Below are positions 12,165 through 24,289 of a stretch of DNA of 64,000 nt, piece by piece. The stretch is from Owenia fusiformis (Eukaryota > Annelida > Polychaeta > Sabellida > Oweniidae): positions 3,978,356 to 4,042,355 of the forward strand of contig CAIIXF020000005.1 in assembly GCA_903813345.2 (NCBI GenBank). The letters run 5' to 3'. Position 1 is the first letter of the stretch; the number at the start of each line of letters is the position of its first letter. The notes under the pieces are model-generated. The model did not search any database. It worked only from the letters and a program-made list of their open reading frames with translations, and had not been told where the DNA came from. A program made the position numbers and the translations under genes.

Positions 12165-15100
12165 CTTCAACAATAGTGGCACGTTTTAAAACCTCTGTCG
12201 ATAAGATTCCTGTTTTAAGTTATTTCTGTTCAACATCAATACAGAAAACCCCCCTATGACTCCTGGTTCAAAAGCTCGCCTATTTTCAAAATGGCCGTCA
12301 CTTTTGTCTCGCGAAATTCACTTTTAGCCCATTTCCTAGCTAACCTCTGTCGATAGGATTCCTGTTTTAAGTTATTTCTGTTCAACATCAATACAGAAAA
12401 CCCCCCTATGACTCCTGGTTCAAAAGCTCGCCTATTTTCAAAATGGCCGTCACTTTTGTCTCGCGAAATTCACTTTTGGCCCATTTCCTAGCTTTACAAA
12501 TAATTTCAGGTGTCCTACATTGTAAAAATCCATGTCAATGTAAAGATTAGATATATGAAATAATTTTGTTACAAAAAATCAGCGAAAAATTGTATCCATT
12601 TTTTTGTTTTCAGCCATTTTAGTTAACATTGATTTGTCTATCTGACTTGCGAAATCCACTTTCTGTCAATAACAGTGGCGCGTTTTAAGACCTCTGTCGA
12701 TAGGATTCCTGTTTTAAGTTATTTCTGTTCAACATGAATTCAGAAAACTCCCCTATGACTCCTGGTTCAAAAGCTTGCCTATTTTCAAAATGGCCGCCAT
12801 TTTTGTCTCGCGAAATTCACTTTTGACCCATTTCCTAGCTTTACAAATAATTTCAAGTGTCCTACATTGTAGAAATCCATTGCAAAGTAAAGAGTAGATG
12901 TATGAAATAATTTTGTTACGAAAAATCAGCGAAAAATTATATCCATTTATTTATTTTCAGCCATTTTAGTTAACATTGATTTGTCCATCTGTCTCGCAAA
13001 ATTCACTTTTGGACCATTTACCTTAAACCCTCTGTCGATAGGATTCCCATTTTAAGTATTTTTTGTTCAACATCAATACAAAAAAATGTCCTATGACTCT
13101 TGGTTCAAAAGCTCGGCTATTTTCAAAATGGCCGCCATTTTTGTCTTGTGAAATTCACTTTTGACCAATTTCCTAGCTTTACAAATAATTTCAAGTGTCC
13201 TACATTGTAAAAATCCATGTCAATGTAAAGAGTACATGTATGAAATAATTTTGTTACGAAAAATCAGCGAAAAATTATATCCATTTATTTATTTTCAGCC
13301 ATTTTAGTTAACATTGATTTGTCCATCTGTCTCGCAAAATCCACTTTTGGACCATTTACCTTAAACCCTCTGTCGATAGGATTCCCATTAATTTTGTTCA
13401 ACATCAATACAAAAAACTCTCCTATGACTTTTGGTTCAAAAGCTCGCCTATTTTCTAAATGGTTGCCATTCTTGTTTCGCAAAATTCACTTTTTGCCCAT
13501 TTCTTAGCTTTACAAATAATTTCAGCTGTCCTGCATTGTAAAAAGCCATGTCACTGTAAAAGGTAGTTGTATGAAATAATTTTGTTACAAAAAATCGGCA
13601 AAATATTATATCCGTTTTTTTTTAAATTTCAGCCATTTTAGTTAACATTGATTTGTCCATCTGTCTCGCGAAATCCTCTTTTGGACCATTTGCTTAAAAC
13701 CTCTGTCGATAGGATTCCAGTTTCAAGTTATTTTTGTTCAACATCAATACAAAAAACTCCCCTATGACTCCTGGTTCAAAAGCTTGCCTGATTTCAAAAT
13801 GGTTGCCATTTTTGTCTCGCGAAATTCAATTTTGGCCCATTTCCTAGCTTTACAAATAATTTCAGGTGTCTTGCATTGCAAAAAGCCATGTCACTGTAAA
13901 GAGTAGTTGTATGAAATAATTTTGTTACAAATTATTGGCAAAAAATTATATCCGTTTTTTTTCAGCCATTTTAATTGACTGAGAGACAGATGGCTTGAAA
14001 TAATTTTGTAACAAAAAATCAGCAAAAAATTATATCCGTTTTTTTCTGTCACCATGTGAGCCCAGTACCCATGGTACTAATTTTTTAACATGGGAGTCAA
14101 TGGGAGGAAAAGGGATGAAATAGTGTTCAGATTTGGAAGTTCTGATTAGCCAGGTGTTTGGATATAAGTTATTCTATCTATATTTTAACATGGGTTCAGT
14201 GTTCACTTTGATAGCTTCTCCTCTGTCATCTTCAAAGAAGTATCAGGCCCAATTATACCAAGCCTTGAGAGAGCAACCCAAGCTGTACATTTTGTAGAGT
14301 GCAATGGCCTTTGAAGCACTTGGTCTTAGGGAGCTGTACCTCAATAAACATTATTCTTTGAATTGGCAATGCCATTTAGGAGAAAAAATAGAGGGAGATT
14401 GACATTTCTCACTTTGACATAATGTCAAGCATTGACTAATGTACATTTGTGCCAAACATGAATCTGATCGTTGCATTTATGTGGAAGTCAAAGGAAAAAA
14501 CAATGGTCCCCTTTTTCTGGTCACCCTGTATTAAAAAAATAATATTTTGTTTTTAAGTGTTTTCTTTTTAATATACAAATCTGTATATTTTTTAATAGGA
14601 ATATTATTCAAACATATTTTAAGTAGTTACACTATTTATGTACCCACCAGTTACATTTGAGAAATCAGAATCAGTCGGGGTTAGTGAAAAGCTGGGAAAT
14701 GTAGGGGTTATTTCTTCAAAATTAAGTGGAACCATTTCACTATTTTGAATTATTCACCTTTAGGCTCCGAGTGCAACAAAGAAACCAAAGTTTGATGAAT
14801 CTGAAGCAAAAGATGATGAAACAAAACCTGCTTCAAAATCAACCAATGAAGTAGCTCATCTCTCACCAACAAAAGATGTGATCCCCACACATGCAACACC
14901 CACCTCTTCACCAGAATCTAAAACACCAATATCCCCAGAGCAAAGGTAAGCGTTTGTCTGTAGCACTTTTGTGTTCATTATTATCTCACCAAATGAAGTT
15001 TGTAGGAATTTAGAGAAGCCATCCATCCGTCCATGCAAATTTCTGTCCGTCTGTCCATTCTCTGCCCAAGAATGAATTTTCAATATGGCCGCTCAATTCA

Positions 15101-18100
15101 AAATGGCCATCATCCAAATCTCTGATAATTTGAATACTAGTCGACCCGTTTGATTTAAATTTTGTATCCTGATGCTTAGAGACAAAAGACTCAAATACCA
15201 GTGGATGGATTTGGTTCAAATTCTATATGCTTGAGAAGACATTTTTGAGATGACAGCTGAGTCTAAGAATTCCCATTTTCAAATTCCCAAGAACTCCCAT
15301 TTTTCAAATATCTCAAATACCAGTGGATAGATTTGGTTCAAACTTTATATGAAAAAGAAGCTCTGTTCAAGAAGAAATTTTCAAGATGACCGCTTATTAT
15401 TTATCAAAACATGTTTTATTCAGTGGGCTTTGCTACTACTGGAAGTTGCTGTTTTCTAGTTTTATTCAGAATAGAATAATTTTAATAACACTTTTTTTTT
15501 CTTTGGTATAAAACATGAAATGCATGCTTTTTCAAAAAGAGAGGAATATAGGATATTGTATTTTGACATTTGGCAATTTTTCAGTGACCACATGATACAA
15601 ATAAGATAAATTCATATTCTATACTTGTAGAGAAAAAATCGCACTACAATATTGGAAGTCAAATAAAATATTTAAAATTTGAATTCTGTTTGAAGGTCAA
15701 GAATGTTCCAAAGTAAGCTAGCTGCTTCCATTAAGTTGGCTGAGAAAAAGACACATGGTTTACTAGTGAACTGTGGACAGTCATGGTTCACTGCGCTGGA
15801 ACCTGAATTTTCAAAAGAATACTTCATCAAGGTAAAACAGTTCCTAATATGGAAATTTTTCTACAAGTAATCCATATCTATATTTGATACATGGACATGC
15901 TTTATGCATGTTCAGATAGTTTTTAGAAATCTAAAATATCATGAAGATTCCCTCATTTTTGAGAGAGTTATTCCAAAATAAATGGGTGGCATTTTTTGTC
16001 ACCCTGTACTTGAAAAATGTACTTGATTTGTTTATGGATCCTTTTCTTGTCATCATATCAATCAGTCACACTGCCATCTTTTTAAAGCTCTATAGCTTTT
16101 CTAGTTCATACAGGGTTTAAATCAATATGTACTCATATTAATATCTGCTCATTAAATGGCAAACTATGTAGTCAAAATCTAATTGTTATGAATATAAATC
16201 ACAAATGTGTCTCACTTGGCCTAGCTAAGAGACAAAAGATTTTCTACCAAAATGAAAATCTAACAAAGTTTAGAACTTGAAAAATATCAGGATATAAAAT
16301 GTGCAGATCAAGGAATCTTTTTATTTCCAGTTAGGTGAATTTGTTGCCTCTGAGAGAAAGAGGTACACCATATACCCCCCTGCTGAACAAGTGTTCTCAT
16401 GGACAAACAACTTTGATATCAACAAGGTAAGACAACAATAATAGATATAATTCGTGCAATTCTCTCTGATTAATGTGAAGACTGCTCATGGCAGTGATCT
16501 CCCCAGAATTAAAGCAAGTGGGGATTTTGAATCAGGCTTGCACCTACCTGAAAATCCATTTGCACCCACTTGAAAATGAGAAAAATTGGCATATTTTGAC
16601 CAATTTTGGTCTGAATTGTGAAAATGAGAATTAAACACCCACCTAAGAAAAAATCCAGGGGAGATCACTGCAAGGTACTTTCACATGTATAGCTTGGTAT
16701 GAGACAAGGGAGACAATTGCTTCACTAATTTTTACAAAAAGAAATATTTTAAATTTTTTGACTGAAACTGAAAATTATGTCCCATAGCTGTAAAATATAA
16801 CCTCTTTGGCTTAAGTTTTGTCTTATATACATTATGTACTTTGGGATCCTGGATACACCCCCGACTGCCAGATAGTATTCTTAACGGAATTCAGAAATGG
16901 AAATAGTCATAGTTATCGTTTAAATCATCTCAATATGCATTAATATGCATTTTATATACATGTGTTTTCAGCTTTATTGACAATGCATGTACTATCAGTA
17001 CTTCTATAGAAATATCTAACTGTTCCATATTCATAGTTGTGGTAAGCCATTGTGGTATATCATGTTAAACGGATAATTGAATCGTGATGATGGACAAATA
17101 ATGTTTATTGGGCATCCATGACATTATGAAACAATCAGTTAGCATCTGCACTGTGATGTTCAATTACCCATTACAAATAGATTAAAACTGTTGTGGAGAC
17201 GAGACAATATGGCAAAGTTTGAGTTGTGTTTTACTGTTGTCACGGTTGCAACATGTTTGTTTTTTACTTGTTCTGCGGGACCTTTGGATGACTATATACT
17301 TCAACTCATTTTGGATGCTGGAGGAAAACTAGAAGGAGATCTTACATGCAGATTGAATGTTTCTGTTAAATGTCCAAGAATTGTAGAGAAGCGTTTCGAT
17401 GGCTGGAGACCAATTTGTAAAGATAAAATGTCCGAAGCTCATACCTGTTGTTTCGCTCAGTTGAACACGACTGGACATATTGCAGCTGTTGGTAAGTTGA
17501 AATGTTCCAAGAACAATTGGTATTGTTAATATAATATTATTTATTGCTTTCATGTGTCCTTTGCAAGGGCCTGACCTCGTCAACATTCTTCATGTTGGAG
17601 GTAACTTAAACTAAGAAAAGAATGAAATGCTAGGTTTACATTTTTCTTGACAAAATTCAATAAATGGCTTTCAAATTCAAATTGACCATCATTTCAAATT
17701 TAAATTGACCATCATTTCAAAATGCAAATTGACCATTATATGATTTGCCTTGATTTCAATACTGTTTGATGAATCTCTGCGTATTTTGACATTTTATGGT
17801 ACACATGTTGGTTTGATTAGTGGTGGAGTTTCTGTGTTCTAGTTGACAATGGTTGAAACTGTGATTCCAACCTATTACACTGTTCCACAACTAGTTACTT
17901 TGACTTCCGTCAATGAAACAAAATGGATGAACTTCCTGTATACGAGTTTTTTGTTTTCTCAATTTAAACTTACTTATAAGTCAAGTTGTGGATTATCATT
18001 TGGCACAAAGTTAGACAATATTGTCTAGCTTTAAGAAATGCTCTCTGTTTAGAATTTGATTTATAGATAAAGCTGTAATTCATGTATTTAGACCATCACT

Positions 18101-21100
18101 TTTGTTACATTGACGTAAGTCATCAAAGTAACATACATTGGTAATATAACGGACTTTTGTCAATGTAACAAAAGCGAGGGAAAACTCAAGAAAACAACAA
18201 CAAAAAAGTTACCAGGAAATTCATCCATTTTGTTGCATTGACATTCCGTCAAAGTAACTAGTTGTGGAACAGTGCTGTTAAGAATTAAAAATAAATACTA
18301 ACTTATAGAAGAAGTATTTGTGTTAAACTTCAAAGAAAGTGAAAATGTAATGGTGTAGTATGGACATAAATGATTCAAAATGTCTCAAATGGTTTTTCAA
18401 GTCATGAAAAGCAATATCTGAATGATTAAACTGTATTTTCAACTTTGCATGGGGCCTTAAAGTGTAATATATTATATACAAGATCTATTATATTTCAGGC
18501 TGTCACAGTACATGCAGCCAAGTTGAGGATGATTTACGAAATGTCAACAGGTGTACAAACGAGAAGCATTTAGCTAGTACTGGCAAAGTCAAAGTGAAAG
18601 TGTTCTGCAATGACAAGAAAGGCAAAGAATGTGATCTCATGAAAAGTGTCCATAAAATGTGCTGTGAGCTTGTGAGCAACAATGGTGAGGCTGGGGTGGT
18701 GTGTACTAAGAGATGTAAACATGTGACTGAAGGAGACAATTCCAATTGACAAAGATGATATTGAATTTGTCTAAATTAATAGTGATAGGTTTATTCAATG
18801 CATTAATGTATGGTAATAATACAACAAATGTCCTGAATAATGTATACTATACACTTATTTTTATGTAGTCATGTAAAATGTCTTATGTCATGTCAAATGC
18901 CACTAGGGTCAGAAAAAGTGTGTTCACTTTTCTGGCAGATTAAAGAAATGGAACCGTTCATATTGAGAGGTTTTTGGATTGGAGAGATGTTCAATATATC
19001 AACGGATATAAATACCTTTGTTTGTGAAAATGGGAAAAACTCAGTTTGTTCTGTGATGCCATTGGTTTTCATTATTTCAGGATTTTCTTTGCATATTTTC
19101 TATAGCTTTTTGAAATGTCATGATTTTTTCACATTCAAGGTGAAGGGCAATGCTATTTAGTTAATATGAAATAAGTAACATACTTTTACAGACATCAATA
19201 TTTAGATTCATGGTCTATTGAAATTATTATCCTACACACTGTTAACCTGTTTACACAAATTAAATTATTCATTGACAGGCCCGTAGCCAGGGGGGGTTCG
19301 CAGGGTTCGGGCGAACCCCCCCCCCTGGCCAAAAATTCTTTCAAAATCATGCAGTTTTTCACCATTTTGAGCACTTCTCTAGTGATTTTAGCCTAATTTG
19401 GGCCAAAATTGTCAAATGTGAACCCCCCCTGGAAATTTTTGAAAATTGAACCCCCCCTTGGCAAATCCTGGCTACGGGCCTGATTGATCTAAATTATAAA
19501 AAGTGATTTGTTAAATGTTGAATTTAATATCTTGTGATAAAATCATGTTTGCAAGTAATTAAGCAGCAATAAAACTATGTACAGTACTGAATAAACTATG
19601 TTATTGTTTTTTATTATTAGTTCACATGGTTAGCTATTGCAATCACTCACTTGTCTGTCTGACCATCTGTCTGTCTGTCAGTGGTTCGTTATAAAACCTC
19701 TGTCAATAGAATTCCCGTTTTAAGTTGTTTTTGTTCATTAAAGATGGCCACCATTTTTGGTCATAGAAATTAATGGAATTGTTAAATCAGTTTGCATTTA
19801 AATGTTCTCGTATGTAAGTCCAATCTTCTAAATGTAATACCAATTAGGTTTGAAAGTCTAAAATGGTTGTCAAATAGACTGCAATCACTGCAGTGGCGTA
19901 GCTACGTGTACGCCAAGTACGCCCAGGCGTACTCTCAAATTTTAAGGAAAAATAAAATTTACCTGATTAATTGTGATGAAAAATAAATATTTTACCAAGA
20001 GATAGAAATCGATAGGAGATCTATGAAGACTCGTGTTAATAAATAAAAAAGTTCTCGATTATTTCATTTTCTTTGTTTTGAATCAGTTAGCTACTGATAA
20101 TTAGAGAATTTTATTTTGTTTCAGTTGAGTTTTTAGCAGTTTGAAACACATTAAGTCATACTTGCGTTCCACAATGAACGAGGAAAGACTTTCTTGCTTG
20201 GCCATGATACATATCCATAAGGAACAGGATATAAACATTGATACTGTTATTGACATGTTCGCAAATGCAAAAAAACAGAAAGATAGAATTTATTCTATAG
20301 AATCACATACAGGTTGTTAAGATCCGAAATGGAGTTGAGACGGTCGTGTAACTGTTCTTTTATTGTTAATCATATTGTGAGCTAGATAAAAACAAACACA
20401 GAAAAAATAATAATATTTCATTATCTGTTAATAGAGTTAATTCAATCCCTTTAAAAAGCTATGTCAAAATGATCAAACAATACATATTTCCTTCATTGAA
20501 TTAAGAGTGTTTAGTGTGTCCCCTATCTTCTGAACACCCGGGATCTTCCTATTTTATGGAACCATCGTTTTGTTAATTTTGATAAAACCGGGAAATCATA
20601 CGGGCGTACACTCGCAAAATGGGCTAGCAACGCCTCTGCACTGCATAATGTAAGCCCAGTACCCATGGTACTATTTATCTAATAAAGGCTCACATCAGTG
20701 GTTATTAATTTGAGGAAGTCCTTTTCTAAAGCCTAATACATGTTTTAAATTATAATTTAGTTATATACCTGGTACCTAGATTATGGTGTAAGTGAATATC
20801 TCTCCTCACCATCTACCATGGGAAAAAATGTTTATTTCTGCAATTAACGTAATTAGAAAATTTGCTCAAAAAGACAAGCATATGAAATTGTATATAAAAA
20901 TCATAAACCAAACATGTTATTTTACGTTTTTTAGTATAACTCCAAAAGTAATAGAGTGATTTTGTTCACATTTGATATTTGAATACTCATAAGCATGGCG
21001 CACTGTATTATGACACTTCGGCTTGTAGGCGCCCATTTTTCAAAATGTCCACTATTTACATTTTTGTTTTAAAAACAAACATTTTATGTTTTGTTTAAAT

Positions 21101-23810
21101 TTTATATGTGCCTTCTTAGGAGCATATTACACTCTCTTATGACAATTTGGCTAGTAAGCGATTATTTTGAAAATTGTGGCCATTTTTATGTGTGTCATTT
21201 CATGATATGATTTGCAATGCTTTGACATTGCTGTTATCTAGATTTTCATTATGTTTTCTCCAAAAAATTGCCCAGTAAGTGTTGTCTGATAAAGGCACTC
21301 CAGATGGCGCAACAACCAATACCAGACATCTGGTATCCCAAATCTTTGGAAATACAGCCAATACTGAATTCATACATGTATACTACACAAAATCAAAAGC
21401 AAAATCTGTATTCCTTAAGCATCCATTATGGACAAAGTTCAGAAAACCCTACACCATTGAGATTTTGTAGGATCAAATGAGTACATTCTACTGGGCAGGT
21501 ACTTCGTATATATTCAACTAAATATTTGTCATTTTCAGACAAAAGTAGTGATACTAGGTCAGGACCCATATCATGGTCCAAAGCAAGCCCATGGTCTGGC
21601 CTTTAGTGTGCAAAAAGGTATATCCCCACCTCCAAGCTTGGTTAATATATACAAGGAACTAGCCACAGACATAGAGGGATTCCAGCACCCTGGCCATGGT
21701 ACCCTAACTGGATGGGCAGATCAAGGTAAATAGAATAGTGTGTGAATATGGTTAAGAGTATCAATGAATTAAATACTATATGTTTTACTGTACTTTTTAA
21801 CCATTCGATCATGCTTTGCTCCAGGTGTTCTAATGTTGAATGCGTGTCTCACTGTGCGTGCAAGTCAAGTCAACTTGTTTTACATTTACTGCCTGTTTTC
21901 CTCCAGGTGTTCTAATGTTGAATGCGTGTCTCACTGTGCGTGCAAGTCAAGCCAACTCACACAAGGACAGGGGATGGGAGAAGGTTACAGATGCTGTGAT
22001 CCGTTGGCTGAATAAGAACCTGTCAGATGTGGTTTTTATTCTCTGGGGATCATACGCTCAAAAGAAAGGCACTTTCTTGGACAAGGTTTGTGTCCGATTG
22101 TGTATTTGGATTCTAATCTTAACTCGTAATAAATTGACCAAAAAATAATATTTGTCAACCTGCTTGTTTTGGTGGTATTCTATATTTGAGATAATAGTGA
22201 AGTGGAGAAAAGTTAGACTTTTGTGTACTTTGTGTACACCACATTAGATGTCAACCATAGATAACTTGGGGGACCTTAATATTATAGAAGTTTTTGAGGC
22301 TTGGTTGGATAAAAGAAATATGCTGTTTCTAAAAGTTGATTGATTGATTTTTTAAATCATTATCCCATCGAACAAAGTTCGGAGGGATATAGGGAACGCC
22401 TCCGTCCGTCCGTCCGTCCGTCTGTCCGTCCGTCCGGGCAATAACTCAAATACCGTTGGCCTGATTTTGTTCATATTTTGTACACATATACCCTATGGGG
22501 GTAGAAGTTCTGCTCGAAAGCCGATTTTCAAAATGGCCGCTCATTTCAAAATGGCAGCCATTTTAGTGCCGATTTTACAGTAATTTAGGTGCAATATGTA
22601 AAACTGTAATAGCAATATGTTTTAAATGTAAAAAAATTATAAAGGACATTAATAATGCTACAATAGATATTAAAGAAGCACATGGCAGCCATCTTGAAAA
22701 ATGGCGGCCTTTACTCGTCATTTTACGATTTTTGCTGTAACTCAAAAAATAGTGGAGCGATTTTGATCATATTTGGTATGTGAATACTATAAGCATTGCA
22801 GACTGTCTAAAGACACTTTTGGTAGAAGGCGGCCATTTTGAAAAATGGCCGCCATTTTAACGTATTTTACTATAACTCGAAAAGTAGTGGAGCGATTTTG
22901 TTCATATTTGGTATGTGAATACTATAAGCATGGCACACTGGCCAGTGACACTTTTGGTAGAAGGCGGCCATTTTGAAAAAAAAATTGAAAAATGGCTGCC
23001 ATTTTAACGTATTTTACTATAACTCGAAAAGTAGTGGAGCGATTTTGTTCATATTTGGTATGTGAATACTATAAGCATGGCACACTGTCCTATGACACTT
23101 TGGGTAGAAGGCAGCAATTTTGAAAAATGGCCACCATTTTAACATATTTTACTATAACTCGAAAAGAAGTGGAGAGATTTTGTTCATATTTGATATGTGA
23201 ATACTTTAAGCATGGCACATTGTCTAATAAAACTTTTGGGAGTAGTCGGCATTTTTGAAAAATGGCCGCATTTTTATGTGTGTTATTTTACAAGTACGTG
23301 TGCGATTTCAAAAATTTTAGAGGTGGCTACTTAAAAGCATATTATTTCTTCTGATGACAACTTGGCTAGTGAGCAACCATTTTGAAAATGGTGGCTTTTC
23401 TGGTGTTTTGTTTTATGATATTTGCTATTCGTTTGTAAAAATGCCAGCCATTTCTGTTCGATGGGATTCGCTACGCTTTGGCGTTGCCATTGTTCTGGGA
23501 GTTGATTTGATAAAATATTTTATGATTTGTAAGGCAAATAAAAATAATCTATTCAAAGACAATACTACAAAAAAAACATTCTGCTTGATGATAAAACATG
23601 TAACTCCTCCTACCCTTAAAATGGTCTGTACCTTCAGTGTGATGTTTTATTTTTCAGAGAAAGCACCATATCTTGAAAGGAGTTCACCCATCCCCCCTCT
23701 CAGCACATAGGGGGTTCATGGGTTGTAAACATTTCTCTAAGTGCAATCAACTGCTAGAACAATCAGGCAAGACACCCATAGACTGGACACATTTGCCTCC
23801 CATGGATTAG
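10105..23810 (+). CDS. UNG: Uracil-DNA glycosylase (nuclear UNG2-type), 7 coding exons
   Basis: Exons 10105-10188, 14764-14945, 15696-15831, 16331-16426, 21539-21725, 21907-22085 and 23658-23810 join in frame with GT/AG borders to 338 codons and a TAG stop. UNG removes uracil from DNA in base-excision repair. The start gives [11 protein letters not shown], a PCNA-binding box (residues 4-11) as in the nuclear isoform. A Lys-rich stretch KKPKFDE follows, then an RPA-binding-like helix around [18 protein letters not shown]. The catalytic water-activating loop GQDPYHG is at 173-179 (Asp175), and the HPSPLS minor-groove loop is at 298-303 (His298). [10 protein letters not shown] and GFMGCKHFS are also present. 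Length matches animal UNG2 (about 300-340 residues). Intron 4 (5.1 kb) contains another gene. Local duplications copy the start of exon 6 and the end of exon 7. Confidence 0.95.
10930..11070. repeat. Small inverted repeat around GGAGGCAATGTC
   Basis: AGGAGGCAATGTCATCCATG near 10946-10965 is mirrored by CATGGACGACATTGCCTCCC near 11042-11061 in UNG intron 1. It is probably a decayed mini-element or hairpin; no target duplication is visible. Confidence 0.4.
11358..11848. mobile_element. Short inverted-repeat element in UNG intron 1
   Basis: The ends are CACTCCCCCCAG (11358) and the complement of CACTGCCCCCAG (to 11848), flanked by a perfect 6-bp repeat GTTGTA (11352-11357 and 11849-11854). Inside are repeated TTCTGCAAG and TTCCGCGG motifs in both orientations. 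Superfamily unknown; the terminal match is short and imperfect. Confidence 0.55.
12091..14076. mobile_element. Element with internal satellite of about 335 bp, UNG intron 1
   Basis: The left end has the palindrome AGCTCACATGGTGAGCT followed by CTGTCTGTCCGTCC simple repeats. The right end is CACCATGTGAGCCCAGTACC. Between them the sentence starting CCTCTGTCGATAGGATTCC recurs near 12190, 12343, 12691, 13029, 13368 and 13699, so the interior is a tandem array with a period of about 331-348 bp and one short unit of 153 bp. No long coding frame. A second copy of the family is split by another insertion at 19620-20700. Confidence 0.7.
17209..18749 (+). CDS. Secreted cysteine-rich protein of unknown family, nested in UNG intron 4
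   Basis: Two exons, 17209-17491 and 18499-18749, join in frame (177 codons, TGA stop). Residues 1 to about 23 form a signal peptide (charged start, hydrophobic core [11 protein letters not shown], likely cut after CSA). The mature part has 14 cysteines, including two CC pairs (HTCCFA and KMCCEL), arranged as two similar halves of about 75 residues, one per exon. Each half carries several spaced Cys, a CC pair and a short tail. There is no membrane segment. The gene has the same strand as its host and lies wholly within the intron between UNG exons 4 and 5. Its own intron carries a foldback element. I do not recognise the family; function unknown. Seen: frame, splice sites, Cys pattern. Inferred: secretion. 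Confidence 0.75.
17878..18274. mobile_element. Foldback element, copy 2
   Basis: A 397-bp hairpin element begins CACTGTTCCACAACTAGTTA and ends with its complement. The arms share motifs such as CTTTTGTTACATTGACG with the copy at 8920-9458. Flanks CTATTA and CTGTTA form an imperfect target duplication. It lies in the intron of the nested cysteine-rich gene. Confidence 0.75.
19276..19482. mobile_element. Short MITE with CAGGCCCGTAGCCAGG ends, copy 1
   Basis: The 207-bp element has inverted ends CAGGCCCGTAGCCAGG and CCTGGCTACGGGCCTG, C/G homopolymer tracts next to both ends, and a perfect 5-bp duplication ATTGA (19271-19275 and 19483-19487). A second copy in opposite orientation lies at 60474-60663. 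Confidence 0.88.
19620..20700. mobile_element. Second copy of the AGCTCACATGG/CCCAGTACCCATGG family, split by an insertion
   Basis: The left part (19620-19885: TTCACATGGTTAGCTATTGCAATCACTCAC plus CTGTCTGTC repeats) and the right part (20646-20700: AAGCCCAGTACCCATGGTACTA) match the two ends of the element at 12091-14076. They are separated by the hAT-like insertion at 19893-20638. In UNG intron 4. Confidence 0.6.
19893..20638. mobile_element. hAT-like non-autonomous element nested in another repeat
   Basis: The left end is GTGGCGTAGCTACG and the right end GCTAGCAACGCCTC, an imperfect inverted pair of the CAGTGGCGTAGC type seen in hAT elements. A 7-bp direct repeat CACTGCA flanks it (19886-19892 and 20639-20645). 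Length 746 bp, with no transposase seen. Confidence 0.6.
20930..21240. repeat. Fragment of the tandem-repeat family seen at 22362-23467
   Basis: It shares the sentence around GATTTTGTTCACATTTGATA and TAAGCATGGCGCACTG with the units at 22740-23250 and the same CAAAATGG motifs. No ends are visible, so it is a fragment. In UNG intron 4, upstream of exon 5. Confidence 0.5.
21825..21876 (+). repeat. Duplicated acceptor and first part of UNG exon 6
   Basis: The bases TTGCTCCAG then GTGTTCTAATGTTGAATGCG (exon-like part from 21825) repeat the genuine exon 6 start at 21907, 82 bp further on, and match almost perfectly for about 50 bases. Both copies have a pyrimidine tract and AG. Use of the first copy would shift the frame (82 is not a multiple of three) and reach a stop at about 22015. 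Confidence 0.85.
22362..23467. mobile_element. Inverted-repeat element with internal tandem units (about 130 bp), UNG intron 6
   Basis: An exact 13-bp terminal inverted repeat ATCCCATCGAACA is present at 22362 and, complemented, at the 23467 end. The left part carries GTCCGTCCGTCC simple repeats. The interior repeats ACTATAACTCGAAAAGTAGT, TATGTGAATACTATAAGCAT and AAAATGGCCGCCATTTTAAC about four times. The short frame at 23354-23710 is not a gene except where it overlaps UNG exon 7. No transposase. Confidence 0.65.
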
Positions 23811-24052
23811 ACCACTAATTTGGGCTTGTGGATGAAGTGTTTAAACTTGAGATACAGATGATCTGATAATAGGGAAAACATCTAGAAGGATGGGAAGGAT
23901 AAATCAAGTAGAAAGATCAGGCAAGGCATCCATAGACTGGACATATTTGCCTCCCATGGATTAAACTTATTAGTCAGCCATGTGGATTAAGTGTTTTGAA
24001 TGAGTTACAGATGATCCAATGACGGAAAACATGATCTTAAAGGATGGTTATC
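23763..24052 (+). repeat. Tandem duplication of UNG 3' coding end and 3'UTR
   Basis: About 150 bp including the last codons of UNG (ATAGACTGGACACATTTGCC through the stop) recurs from about 23917. The second copy has a few changes (ACACCC to GCATCC; stop TAG to TAA) and the same downstream sentence (ACAGATGATC, GAAAACAT, AAGGATGG). The second copy lies in the 3'UTR and is not translated in the standard model. Confidence 0.85.
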
Positions 24053-24289
24053 AGTTAAAAAGAATGTAAAATGTTTTAAAATGTTCAAAGTCTGCTTTTT
24101 CTTCTAGTCTCTATGGATAACACTGTGATGGTGTATGTTTATTTGGTTGCATGTATATGTACATGTTATATTTTTCGTCTTAAGTTTGTGCAAATACTTG
24201 GTGTCTTGTTATGGTCTCCGTTTTCTTTGGACAGCGGTTGGCGATCGGCGTCTGTAACAAATTCTTACAACTTCCAATAACTTCACAAA

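Noticed and set aside
12041-12259. Frame with [10 protein letters not shown] repeats
   Set aside because: It translates a GTCCGTCTGTCT simple repeat in a transposon end.
19792-19986. 64-codon frame
   Set aside because: It crosses the end of a hAT-like element; no domain and no splice context.
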